Assembly (NCBI RefSeq): GCF_032854445.1
Contig: NC_088301.1
Coordinates: 3,784,001-3,844,000 of the forward strand
Source of the DNA: Liolophura sinensis
Taxonomy: Eukaryota; Mollusca; Polyplacophora; Chitonida; Chitonidae
Direction: 5' to 3'
Length of the DNA: 60,000 nucleotides
How positions within the stretch are numbered: the first letter of the stretch is position 1; each line of letters opens with the position of its first letter. The notes beneath the pieces are model-generated. The model was not told the DNA's origin, made no database searches, and worked only from the letters and a program-made list of their open reading frames with translations. The position numbers and the translations under genes are program-made. Positions 41,701-53,700 of the stretch are shown here, one piece after another.

Positions 41701-44700
41701 GGCTCAGGGCACATCAGCGTCAGGAGAATGGGACTGCACAGGCTCAGGGCACATCAGCGTCATGAGAATGGGGCTGCACAGGCTCAGGGCACATCAGCGT
41801 CAGGAGAATAGGGCTGCACAGGCTCAGGGCACATAAGCGTCAGGAGAATTGGGCTGCACAGGCTTAGGGGACATCAGTGTCATGAGAATAGGGCTGCACA
41901 GGCTCAGGGCACACCAGCGTCAGGAGAATGGGGCTGCACAGGCTCAGGGGACATCAGCGTCAGGAGAATGGGGCTGCACAGGCTCAGGGCACATCAGCGT
42001 CACAAGAATGGGGCTGTACAGGCTCAGGGGACATCAGCGTCAGGAGAATGGGGCTGCACAGGCTCAGGGCACATAAGCGTCAGGAGAATTGGGCTGCACA
42101 GGCTCAGGGCACATCAGCGTCAGGAGAATGGGGCTGCACAGGCTCAGGGGACATCAGCGTCAGCAGAATGGGGCTGCACAGGCTCAGGGCACATCAGCGT
42201 CAGGAGAATGGGGCTGCACAGGCTCAGGGGACATCAGCATCAGGAGAATGGGGCTGCACAGGCTCAGGGCACATCAGCTTCACGAGAATGGGGCTGCACA
42301 GGCTCAGGGCACATAAGCGTCAGGAGAATTGGGCTGCACAGGCTTAGGGGACATCAGCATCAGGAGAATGGGGCTGCACAGGTTCAGGGCACATCAGCGT
42401 CAGGAGAATGGGGCTGTACAGGCTCAGGGGACATCAGCGTCAGGAGAATGGGGCTGTACAGGATCAGGGGACATCAGCGTCAGGAAAATTTGGGGCTGCA
42501 CAGGCTCAGGGCACATCAGCGTCAGGAGAATGGGGCTGTACAGGATCAGGGGACATCAGCGTCAGGAAAATATGGGGCTGCACAGGCTCAGGGCACATCA
42601 GCGTCAGGAGAATGGGGCTGCACAGGCTCAGGGCACATCAGCGTCACGAGAATGGGGCTGCACAGGCTCAGGGCACATAAGCGTCAGGAGAATTGGGCTG
42701 CACAGGCTTAGGGGACATCAGTGTCATGAGAATAGGGCTGCACAGGCTCAGGGGGCATCAGCATCAGGAGAATGGGGCTGCACAGGTTCAGGGCACATCA
42801 GCGTCAGGAGAATGGGGCTGTACAGGCTCAGGGGACATAAGCGTCAGGAGAATGGGGCTGTACAGGATCAGGGGACATCAGCGTCAGGAAAATATGGGGC
42901 TGCACAGGCTCAGGGCACATCAGCGTCAGGAGAATGGGGCTGTACAGGATCAGGGGACATCAGCGTCAGGAAAATATGGGGCTGCACAGGCTCAGGGCAC
43001 ATCAGCGTCAGGAGAATGGGGCTGCACAGGCTCAGGGCACATCAGCGTCACGAGAATGGGGCTGTACAGGCTCAGGGGACATAAGCGTCAGGAGAATGGG
43101 GCTGCACAGGCTCAGGGCACATCAGTGTCAGGAGAATGGGGCTGCACAGGCTTTGGGGACATCAGCGTTAGGAGAATGGGACTGCACAGGCTCAGGGCAC
43201 ATCAGCGTCAGGAGAATGGGGCTGCACAGGCTCAGGGCACATCAGCGTCAGGAGAATGGGGCTGCACAGGCTCAGGGGACATCAGCGTCAGGAGAATTGG
43301 GCTGCACAGGCTCAGGGCACATCAGCGTCAGGAGAATGGGGCTGCACAGGCTCAGGGCACATCAGCGTCAGGAGAATGGGGCTGCACAGGCTCAGGGCAC
43401 ATCAGCGTCAGGAGAATTGGGCTGCACAGGCTCAGGGCACATCAGCGTCAGGAGAATGGGACTGCACAGGCTCAGGGGACATCATTGTTAGGAGAATGGG
43501 GCTGTACAGGCTTTGGGGACATCGGCGTCAGGAGAATGAGACTGCACAGGCTTAGGGGACATTAGCATCAGGTGAATGGGACTGCACAGGCTTAGGGGAC
43601 ATCAGCGTGGGGAGAATGGGACTGCACAGGCTTAGGGGAGAGCATCTAAATCAAGAAACGGCAACTAGATTCAAACCTTCAGTTGCGAACATACAGTGGA
43701 TTTAACATTAGCATGCCAGCAGTCAACTCACCTCAATCACACTTCAGGTGAGAACACACAGTGGATTTAACATTAGCATGTCAGCAGTCAACTCACCTCA
43801 ATCACACTTCAGGTGAGAACACACAGTGGATTTAACATTAGCATGTCAGCAGTCAATTCACCTCAATCACACTTCAGGTGAGAACACACAGTGGATTTAA
43901 CATTAGCATGTCAGCAGTCAACTCACCTCAATCACACTTCAGGTGAGAACACACAGTGGATTTAACATTAGCATGTCAGCAGTCAACTCACCTCAATCAC
44001 ACTTCAGGTGAGAACACACAGTGGATTTAACATTAGCATGTCAGCAGTCAACTCACCTCAATCACACTTCAGGTGAGAACACACAGTGGATTTAACATTA
44101 GCATGTCAGCAGTCAACTCACCTCAATCACACTTCAGGTGAGAACACACAGTGGATTTAACATTAGCATTTCAGCAGTCAACTCACCTCAATCACACTTC
44201 AGGTGAGAACACACAGTGAATTTAACATTAGCATGTCAGCAGTCAACTCACCTCAATTACACTTCAGGTGAGAACACACAGTGAATTTAACATTAGCATG
44301 TCAGCAGTCAACTCACCTCAATTACACTTCAGGTGAGAACACACAGTGAATTTAACATTAGCACGTCAGCAGTCAACTCACCTCAATCACACCTGCATCA
44401 TTAATCCACTTCTCAATTATTGTGTGAAGTAATGGACAGATCTGCTGTAGTATCACAAATACCTGTAAAAACAAGAGAAATACAAAGGTTACACACACTT
44501 ACCCTCAACTTATTGTAGACATTAGTAATCCAGACTTTCTGATTCAACCCACTGCATCGATGGCATAATAAGCAGGTCACCACCCAAAGAAGAAAAATAC
44601 CGTGCAAAACTCCACTGAAACTTTAAAATCAACCTTGAGCACAATTTACAAATGAACTAAAAGCAAGTACAAGCATAATCATTAAAGCATTAAGTCTAAA

Positions 44701-47700
44701 GTAAGTATCCAGCGGCTTCACTGGAGGCTAAAGGCAACCCAGATGGCCTTGTAGGAAAAGTAGGATTCAAGGACATGATTCTCATACATGAGCTATATAA
44801 GACATAAGCCTCATTAACTCTGCTCCATGCTTTCAAAAGATATCCTAGTTACAAGCACTATGCCATTTAACTTTGGAGGACTTGTTCACATTGAAAAATT
44901 ATGTCAAGGTCACTGAAAATCATTAGGGTTCTACTGTATGGCTTCTTTCATCCATGACGCAAATTTGGTAAATATGACTTGCAGAGATAGCGTATTTACA
45001 ATAAAGTAGACTGATGGATAAACAAAAAACAGAACTATTTTCAGGATGCGCATACGTAACTGGTGTCTATGCTAGTAAGCAAGGTATCCTTTCTCAGTTT
45101 ACTAAAGTAAGCAAGTTGGTTCTAAATAAATGTAATGAAGGCATTATCAAAACTAAACAAAAGAGAAAGAGTCTTGAGAAAGAAACAAAACAATGGGTAC
45201 CATCAGTTTTTGACTGGAATCACGGAAAGTTTTGTATTAGAGCATTTCAGAAGGTGTATTAACAGCTTATATACTTACAGGTTTGGGGTCATTCGAGGTT
45301 TGTCTCGTCTGCTGAAGTTGTTCTCCTTCTTCATCCTCAACCTGGTCTCGCGTTGTGTTTAGCGAGGCAAACAACCAGCTCAGCATGTTTAGTTTGAGCA
45401 AGATACCAGCTTTGGATGTGGCTGACGGCTGAAGAGAAACAGTGAAAAGAACTTTTGATCTGAACTGATCTTTTATGCTATCTGAAAATTATTTCACTTA
45501 CAAATACACCATAGCAATCAGGTTTATACTTGAACGTAACCATACAGATCTGAGGGCAGTAGCAGCACTTTGCCCAAAAACTAGGGTAAATGCAGGATTT
45601 AAAACAGTAACATATCAAGGATATGGAAATAGTGAAAATGGTCGCTAATTTAATCTTTTCAGTGAAATTCAATTTTTCAATTTCAGGCCAAACAAAAACT
45701 GTAACAACTGATGATTAACATTTTTTTCATTTTAAACTAATAGGGTGTAATTTGAGGGCAAACAGTGACTTGGGGTGCATTCGTTTTGCAGTTCCTGATG
45801 TCACATACATGTACAGCCAGAGAAGCAAATAAGCGTGGAGGGGATCTGTCCAGAACACTTTACATCACAGTGCTTTCACTCTCAAGGCTTCCAGTTTGCT
45901 ACATACTGTGTAAGACTGTCTCCACATGCCTGTGACCGCACAATTCTGGCACATGGTCTGAACTCTGAATTAAATGGGCCATTGGAGCACAGGGGTAAAA
46001 AGGGGAGACAACTGGTGTCATGCAGTTGTAAACCGATGAAAACACAAGTCAGTCTGACTCACCACTTCTTTTGAGTATTGCTCTAGTTGGTTGAGATGAA
46101 CGGTGAGGATACTATTGAGGTATTGCATGATATCAGAGAAAGGCATGACGGACAACACCTGACCCACTGAGGACATGATACGGACGTTTTCTCGTGACTG
46201 CAACACAGAAATGCATTCTTGGTTATGTTAAGAGATATTCATTTTACTGATAAGGACATGATACGGACGTTTTCTCATTACTGCAACAGAGAAATACATT
46301 CTTGGTTATGTCAGAAGTATTAATGTTATCAGGTATCACCAATGCGGACATGATACAGACATTTTCTCTTGAATGTAACAAAAATCAATGCTGATTACTG
46401 TTCTTAACCCAAATGCACTTTCAGGAGCATGTACAGGCCTTAAAATGATACTTCTGATGCCCACACTTGAAAAATCCTAAAATTTTGGTGAAATACAAAT
46501 ATTGCACATTATTCCGAAATTCTCTCTCCACTATTACACAAAGAAAGGCACTTATTCCGAAATTCTCTCTCCACTACTACACAAAGAAAGGCACTTACTC
46601 CGAAATTCTCTCTCCACTATTACACAAAGAAAGGCACTTATTCCGAAATTCTCCCTCCACTATTGCACAAAGAAAGGCACTTATTCCAAAATTCTCTCTC
46701 CACTATTACACAAAGAAAGGCACTTATTCCGAAATTCTCCCTCCACTATTGCACAAAGAAAGGCACTTATTCCGAAATTCTCTCTCCACTATTACACAAA
46801 GAAAGGCACTTATTCCAAAATTCTCTCTCCACTATTACACAAAGAAAGGCACTTATTCCGAAATTCTCTCTCCACTATTACACAAAGAAAGGCACTTATT
46901 CCGAAATTCTCTCTCCACTATTACACAAAGAAAGGCACTTATTCCAAAATTCTCTCTCCACTATTACACAAAGTGAGGCACTTCCAGTTAAAACATGTAA
47001 TTAAAAAATGTTGTTATCACACATCAATAATTATATGTCTGATAGCTTGTACAATTCCTTTCACTTGTGTCATTTAAAAATCATTACACATCTGACGTCA
47101 AGAAATCACAGGAAACATTTTTAAACTTTGAAGATAAGGGAAAAAAAAGAAGTGAAAACATTTCTGCTGGGGTACTTTTGAGTTCTGTTCAGCTGCACTC
47201 TCTTGTACCACATGTTCTTTCTCACTGATTACAATACATGTTACTGATATTATGTAAGAAATAACAATTTTCAAGTGATTTCAAATTTTGACCTATGTCT
47301 AAAATTGCTTTGTGATCCTGAGGCCTAAGCAATGGACAAATTTTCATGATCACTACTTCTCTTATTACATCATGTTGTCTATGTTCGGCCATGAATATAT
47401 CAATTTTACCCTCAGCTTGATTAAAAAGGGTGTCGACAGAACTGTTAGATGTTGAATGTTGGCATACCTTCAATGTGTTGCTCTCCAAAGCAACCTGTAA
47501 AGAGAAAATGGTTTCATGTTTGACATAAAACTTTCAATCAAAAAAATATATATATATAATCCAAGTTTATTTTTTCCATTATGTGGCATGTTTAGAAAAT
47601 TATTCAACTATGACCTTCAGGTCTGCACATCTGTGCACACTTAGGTATCCACTGCCAATGTTGCCATCAACAACAATACACTGGTCATTATGTACATGCA

Positions 47701-50700
47701 TAAGTTGAGCAGCACTATCACTCTACTTTAAAGGGAACAGTCAGACTCAATGATGATCAAGCTCACAGATTTAATACATAAGTTTGACCTTTAAAACAGC
47801 TTTCATTCCATCAGTAAATTTTGGCTTTAATACATTGCCGTTGCTTCACAATGAGTTTTGGCTTGCTGTTGTCATGGTAACCTCACCTTACAGGACGAGA
47901 GAATCTGATGAGAGTATGGATGGATATGGTCCAGTGTTTCCCTGGTAACATCCTTGAGCGCCATGGTGGCTGCCGTGGCAACCTCTGGGTTCTCCATTCC
48001 CTGTAGAAGCAGTGGGATAACACAGCCCAGGCAGTTGGGGTGATAACTCAGCCACTCCCCAAACGAACCTGTAACATCAATCAGTGAGTAAGGTGAGCTA
48101 ATGCTAACCAGGATCAATCCCGGCACTGGACAACTGGGGAATTTGTAGATTCCTCAAGTCTCACTGAAGATAGAGGCATGTTTGACAATAAACCTTGAAA
48201 CAATGATCACTGAACTCATCTAACATCGAACAAGCTGAAATAACACACCTGAATCACGCCCATTTTGTCCACTAGAGCACAGACACAATGTGCATGAGGG
48301 AATTCACCTATCATGTACAATGCTGTAGATATGAGTTTCCCATTGTTGAAGGTGTGGATATCAGTTTTACATTGTTGAATGGGGTATGTTGTAACATGTT
48401 TAACAACCTCATCTATCATGTACAATGCTGTGGATATCAGTTTTACATTGTGGAAAGGGATATGTTGTAACATGTTTAACAACCTCACCTATCATGTCCA
48501 ATGCTGTGGATATCAGTTTTACATTGTTGAAGGGGATATGTTGTAACATGTTTAACAACCTCACCTATCATGTCCAATGCTGTGGATATCAGTTTTACAT
48601 TGTTGAAGGGGATATGTCGTAACACGTTTAACAACCTCATTTATCATGTCCAATGCTGTGGATATCAGTTTCACATTGTTAAATGGGATATGCTGTAACA
48701 TGTTCAACAACCTCACCTATCATGTACAATGCTGTGGATATAAGTTTCACACTGCTGAAGAGGATATGTCGTAACATGTTTAACAACCTCACCAATCAAG
48801 TCCAATGCTGTGGATATCAGTTTCACATTGTTGAAGGGGATATGTCATACCATGTTTAACAACCTCACCAATCAAGTCCAATGCTGTGGATATCAGTTTC
48901 ACACTGTTGAAGGGGATATGTTGTAACACATTTAACAACCTCACCAATCAAGTCCAATGCTGTGGATATCAATTTCACATCGTTGAAGGGGATATGTCGT
49001 AACACGTTTAACAACCTCACCAATCAAGACCAATGCTGTGGATATCAGTTTCACATTATTGAAGGGGATATGTTGTAAGATGTTTAACAACCTCACCAAT
49101 CAAGTCCAATGCTGTGGATATCAGTTTCACATTGTTGAAGGGGATATGTCGTAACACATTTAACAACCTCACCAATCAAGTCCAATGCTGTGGATATCAG
49201 TTTCACACTGCTGAAGGGGATATGTTGTAACATGTTTAACAACCTCACCTATCATGTACAATGCTGTGGATATCAGTTTCACATTGTTGACTAAGGATTC
49301 CTTCGTCGTCATATGACTGAAAAATTGTTAAGTACGACCCCAAACACTCACTCACTCACTCACTCACATCGTTGAAAGGGATATGTGGTAACATGTTTAG
49401 CAAGCTCACCTATCATGTACAATGCTGTAGATATGAGTTTCACATTGTTGAAGGGTATACGTGGTAACATATTGAGCAAGGCAGGCAGATAAACCTCTTC
49501 ACACTGGTCAATGCTCTCAGCCACAGACCCAAACAGGAAGAATACGGCCTCTATCATCTAAAACACACAAGGAGAACTACTTCATACAAGGCTGCTTACA
49601 CAAAATTGTTACCTACAATAGTGTCTTGTCAAAGGATTCATCATGTGCTGAGTGTTTATTTGTTAATACTGAGTATGTGATATGGCCTAACATTTAAAAG
49701 TACAAAATAGCTTCACAGATTTCTGCTTGAGGTTTTAAAAATGGTTAAGTACAGCTGTCAAAACAACCTTGTTAAGGGTAGAGCCCGCATTGACGGTGCA
49801 AAGCAGGTCCGCTTTTCCCATTTTGCTCACTGATGGAAAATAAGCATAAACCAGAAGGGTTATTACGAAATATAAAATATGTCCCAAAAATGGAAAAAAT
49901 TTTTCATATTTTTTTTATTTATTGCATAACCTTACATCTGCTAAGTCTTTAAGCAATGACTGAATCAGCAGCTAATAGCACTACATACCTGCCACTGTGC
50001 CCCTTGTGTACCAGACTCCAGCAGATTTCCCAGCATATTACACATGTGCCCCAAAAGAGGCTCGTGCAAAATGTTAAACGCATACATCTACAACAACCAC
50101 AAACATATGTACTGTGTGCAAAGTTACATTACAGTCTAAACAAACATTTTGTGATCACTAAATGTGGACAGGAATCACACTAAATACAGTCAATGGCACT
50201 AATGCTAATAGCAGTTTCGGATTTCAGATCATTCAAGAGTAACTCTACATGTTACACCGACAAAGAGAAACATTGGGGATACCCTTCAGCTTCTGGAAAC
50301 CATTACAAAACAGCTTAACATTACACTGTAACACTGCAGAAAGTTAATAAATAAGAGACGAATCTCTCTTCCCTTCACTATATATAACACTGAATACAAT
50401 TTCCACCAGGGCGTTATTCCTGCCTCTCAGTCACTTTCATTATTACTTGCCACTTTGAATTCCTACTGCGATTTTCTACACTGTATTTCTTAAGTAGAGT
50501 GTCCTCCGATTAACTTTCCCTGATGAACAATCAACCAACCAAATTGGTTGAGTGTGAATCACCCTGCACTCATTAACTCACTACAACCTATAATGTATCA
50601 AACACCTGCTCACACATACCACTGCGTATCCTACAAGTATGTCTTACCATTGTGGTTGTCCTATGTCCTACCATTGTGTCTCCTGTCCCTTACTGTTGTG

Positions 50701-53700
50701 TCTCCTGTGTCTTACTGTTGTGTCTCCTATGTCTTACCATTGTATCTCCTGTGTCTTACTGTTGTGTCTCCTATGTCTTACCATTGTGTCTCCTATGTCC
50801 TACCATTGTGTCTCCTGTGTCTTACCATTGTCTCCTGTCTTGCTGTTGTGTCTCCTGTCTTACCATTGTCTCCTGTGTCTTACCATTGTGTCTCCTGTGT
50901 CTTACCATTGTCTCCTGTCTTACCATTGTGTCTTCTGTGTCTTACCATTGTCTCCTGTCTTGCCGTTGTCTCCTGTCTTACCATTGTGTTTCCTATGTCT
51001 TACCATTGTGTCACCTATGTCTTACCATTGTGTCTCCTATGTCTTACCATTGTGTCTCCTATGTCTTACCATTGTGTCTCCTATGTCTTACCATTGTGTT
51101 TCCTATGTCTTACCATTGTGTCTCCTATGTCTTACCATTGTGTCTCCTATGTCTTACCATTGTGTCTCCTGTCTTGCCACTGTGTTTCCTATGTCTTACC
51201 ATTGTGTCTTCTGTCTTACTGTTGCATCTCCTATGTCTTACCATCGTGTCTTCTGTCTTACCATTGTCTCCTATGTCTCACACATACCACTGTATCTCCC
51301 ATATCTTTTCTTACCATTGTGTCTCCTATGTCTTGTCTGTAACAGCGAAACTGTTCTTTCTCATCTGAAATAGACAATCAGAAACACACTGTTGAATTCA
51401 CTCATCTGTTATTCCCTGGGACCTAATAGTAAATATACGTAATTAATTTACAAAACTACATACATCATAAAGTAAATCACCTTGGAGCATTCTACATATA
51501 CAATCATGTTATAATGTTACACCACAAACCTAACATGATGCATGTTCAGTTTCTTTACTTCACCGTTTGAGATACACCATAATTTCTATATAGGCACACA
51601 CTTCTTTCTTGCATTTCTCTCTTTAACATAGCTAGTGCATTTTTTTTTCTTTTTCAAAGGAATAAATGTCTGCCACATGGTGTAAAGAGCATGCTTTTAC
51701 TATGTACAGTATTCAATGGACAGCTAATCATAGTATGGAGGTGAAAAAACAATAAGACAAAACAGCACTTATCCTACCTCAGGTCTGCTATATGATATCA
51801 ACACTGACCTGCTGACCAGGAATCAAACTCTGAGGGTTGTGGGTGCTGGACTTTGACTAGCAGCACCTCTATTAAGGACAGGTAGATGGGCTGTAGCACA
51901 GCTAGAACAGTGCGGTACTTATCCTGCTCCAGGGCTACTATATCGTCCTGTTAGAAAGAAGAGAATTCAAATAGTCACAAAGTTAGCTTTCTTAAAACTA
52001 GGACTGTTATCATTTTAATTACATGTTACAGCCTTTATTCTTTCATCTTAAGTTTACAATAATTCCTTGTATGTCTTCACTGATATCTTAACAACTGTTT
52101 GAAAATCTTAAATATTTGCTTTTATTAACCTGATTGATGTTTTATGCCATACTCAAGAATATTTCACTTATAAATGATGGAGGACAGCATTATGGTGCAA
52201 AGAAACCAGGCAAAACCAGGGGAAAACTCATGGTCATCTGCAGGTTGCTGGCAGACCTTCCCACATATAGTCGGAGAGGAAGCCAGCATGAGCTGGACTC
52301 ACAGCGACCGCATTGGTAAGAGGCCCCTGGGTGACTGCGCCGCGCTGGCATGCTAACCACCTTAGTGCTCAAATCGTGTCTTTTGAATCACCAGGCACTT
52401 TTAATATCTTCCTATGCACTGAAAATCGTAAAGTAAACTTGTTAATGCGCATTTCCCCCTCCCCACGTTCTCATCTCACCCCCCAAACGATAGTTCGGCT
52501 AATAGGCTCACCTGAAGGATGTACCAGAAGGTGAAGGTCAGGTCGCTGCAAATCTCCTCTACAGGGTAATGACCAGGAGCAGCTGTTATGGACTGGAATA
52601 AAAGCAGTAAGAGGACTTCAGGTAAGAATGATTTCCAGACTGAAATGTTAGAAAATAGTATCACCCTATCAGTAAGTGATCATTAGAGTGGGTCATGGCC
52701 ACAAGGTTTGAATCACTACATCACAGACCATGTGGGTTCAATTCCCTTCACAGAATGTTAAAAAGATTTCCCACCTTCTATTCCTTTCATTGTCTTTCTG
52801 GCAAGAAGGGGTTGATGGTTTCCTTCACACACAAAAGTGGTTTTCATTGTAAAAGGGGTAACAATTCTCCAGTATGGTGTTAAACAACTGTCCTAATTCC
52901 TCAACCTTTTTGCACAGGAAAAAGCAACTTTCAGTTCAATATAGGCACTTTAATTTGATCTTGGAGATAAAACTACAATGGTTGGATTGGCCAATTTTAA
53001 GGGTTTCACAAAAAGTATAATTTTATCAGTCTACACAGAATAATGCCTTCAGAATATGCTCGAATAAACACCTTGCTAACCTGCAAAAATGTTGAAGAAT
53101 TACAGCATCAAAGTACAACTGATCACTTAAGTTATCATCCCTAATGGGAAGTTCAACTAATTATTACAGATTGCTTTCCTGTCTTTCATGTGAGATTTAA
53201 ACACCTTAAGGAAAAATGACTTAATATAAAATCTACAAAAACTTAACATGTATGAAATATCATGAAGTTTGGGGCTACAGCACATAGTAGTTGTTGCTCT
53301 CACCAAGGCCAGGTTGATTAAGTTAAGGCAGTTGGTTCTGGCAGTTTCATCTTCACCATATATACTGTCTACTATCATCTTGGAATGATTCTCTGCCACC
53401 GATACAACCAAACGACAAATTCCATGACAAGTATCCTAAAATGGAACGAGACAGTAACTCTTTTTTTTTTTTTTTTCTATCAAATATTAATAAAGGTTAT
53501 AATAAAGGGACCAACTAATGACCAACATACTCAAATCTTCACTTTTCCAAAAGGCTGGTAAAGAAATGTAATATTCTACTTTAAACTCTACTTATATCTG
53601 TCCCAAATTTGGGTATTAGGGTATTTATGTGTTTTCCCTGTGTGAACATAACAAGAAACCCCTCAAAAATTGACCTGAAAAATGGGTAACAAATACTAAT

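Noticed and set aside
41088-43565. Overlapping plus-strand ORFs of GCTGSGHISVRRMG type
   Set aside because: Three-frame read-through of the 40-bp array, with no non-repeat flank and no splice context.
50548-51373. Plus-strand ORFs of about 240-264 codons rich in Cys, Leu and Val (CLLCLTIVSP...)
   Set aside because: Antisense translation of the 22-bp donor array.
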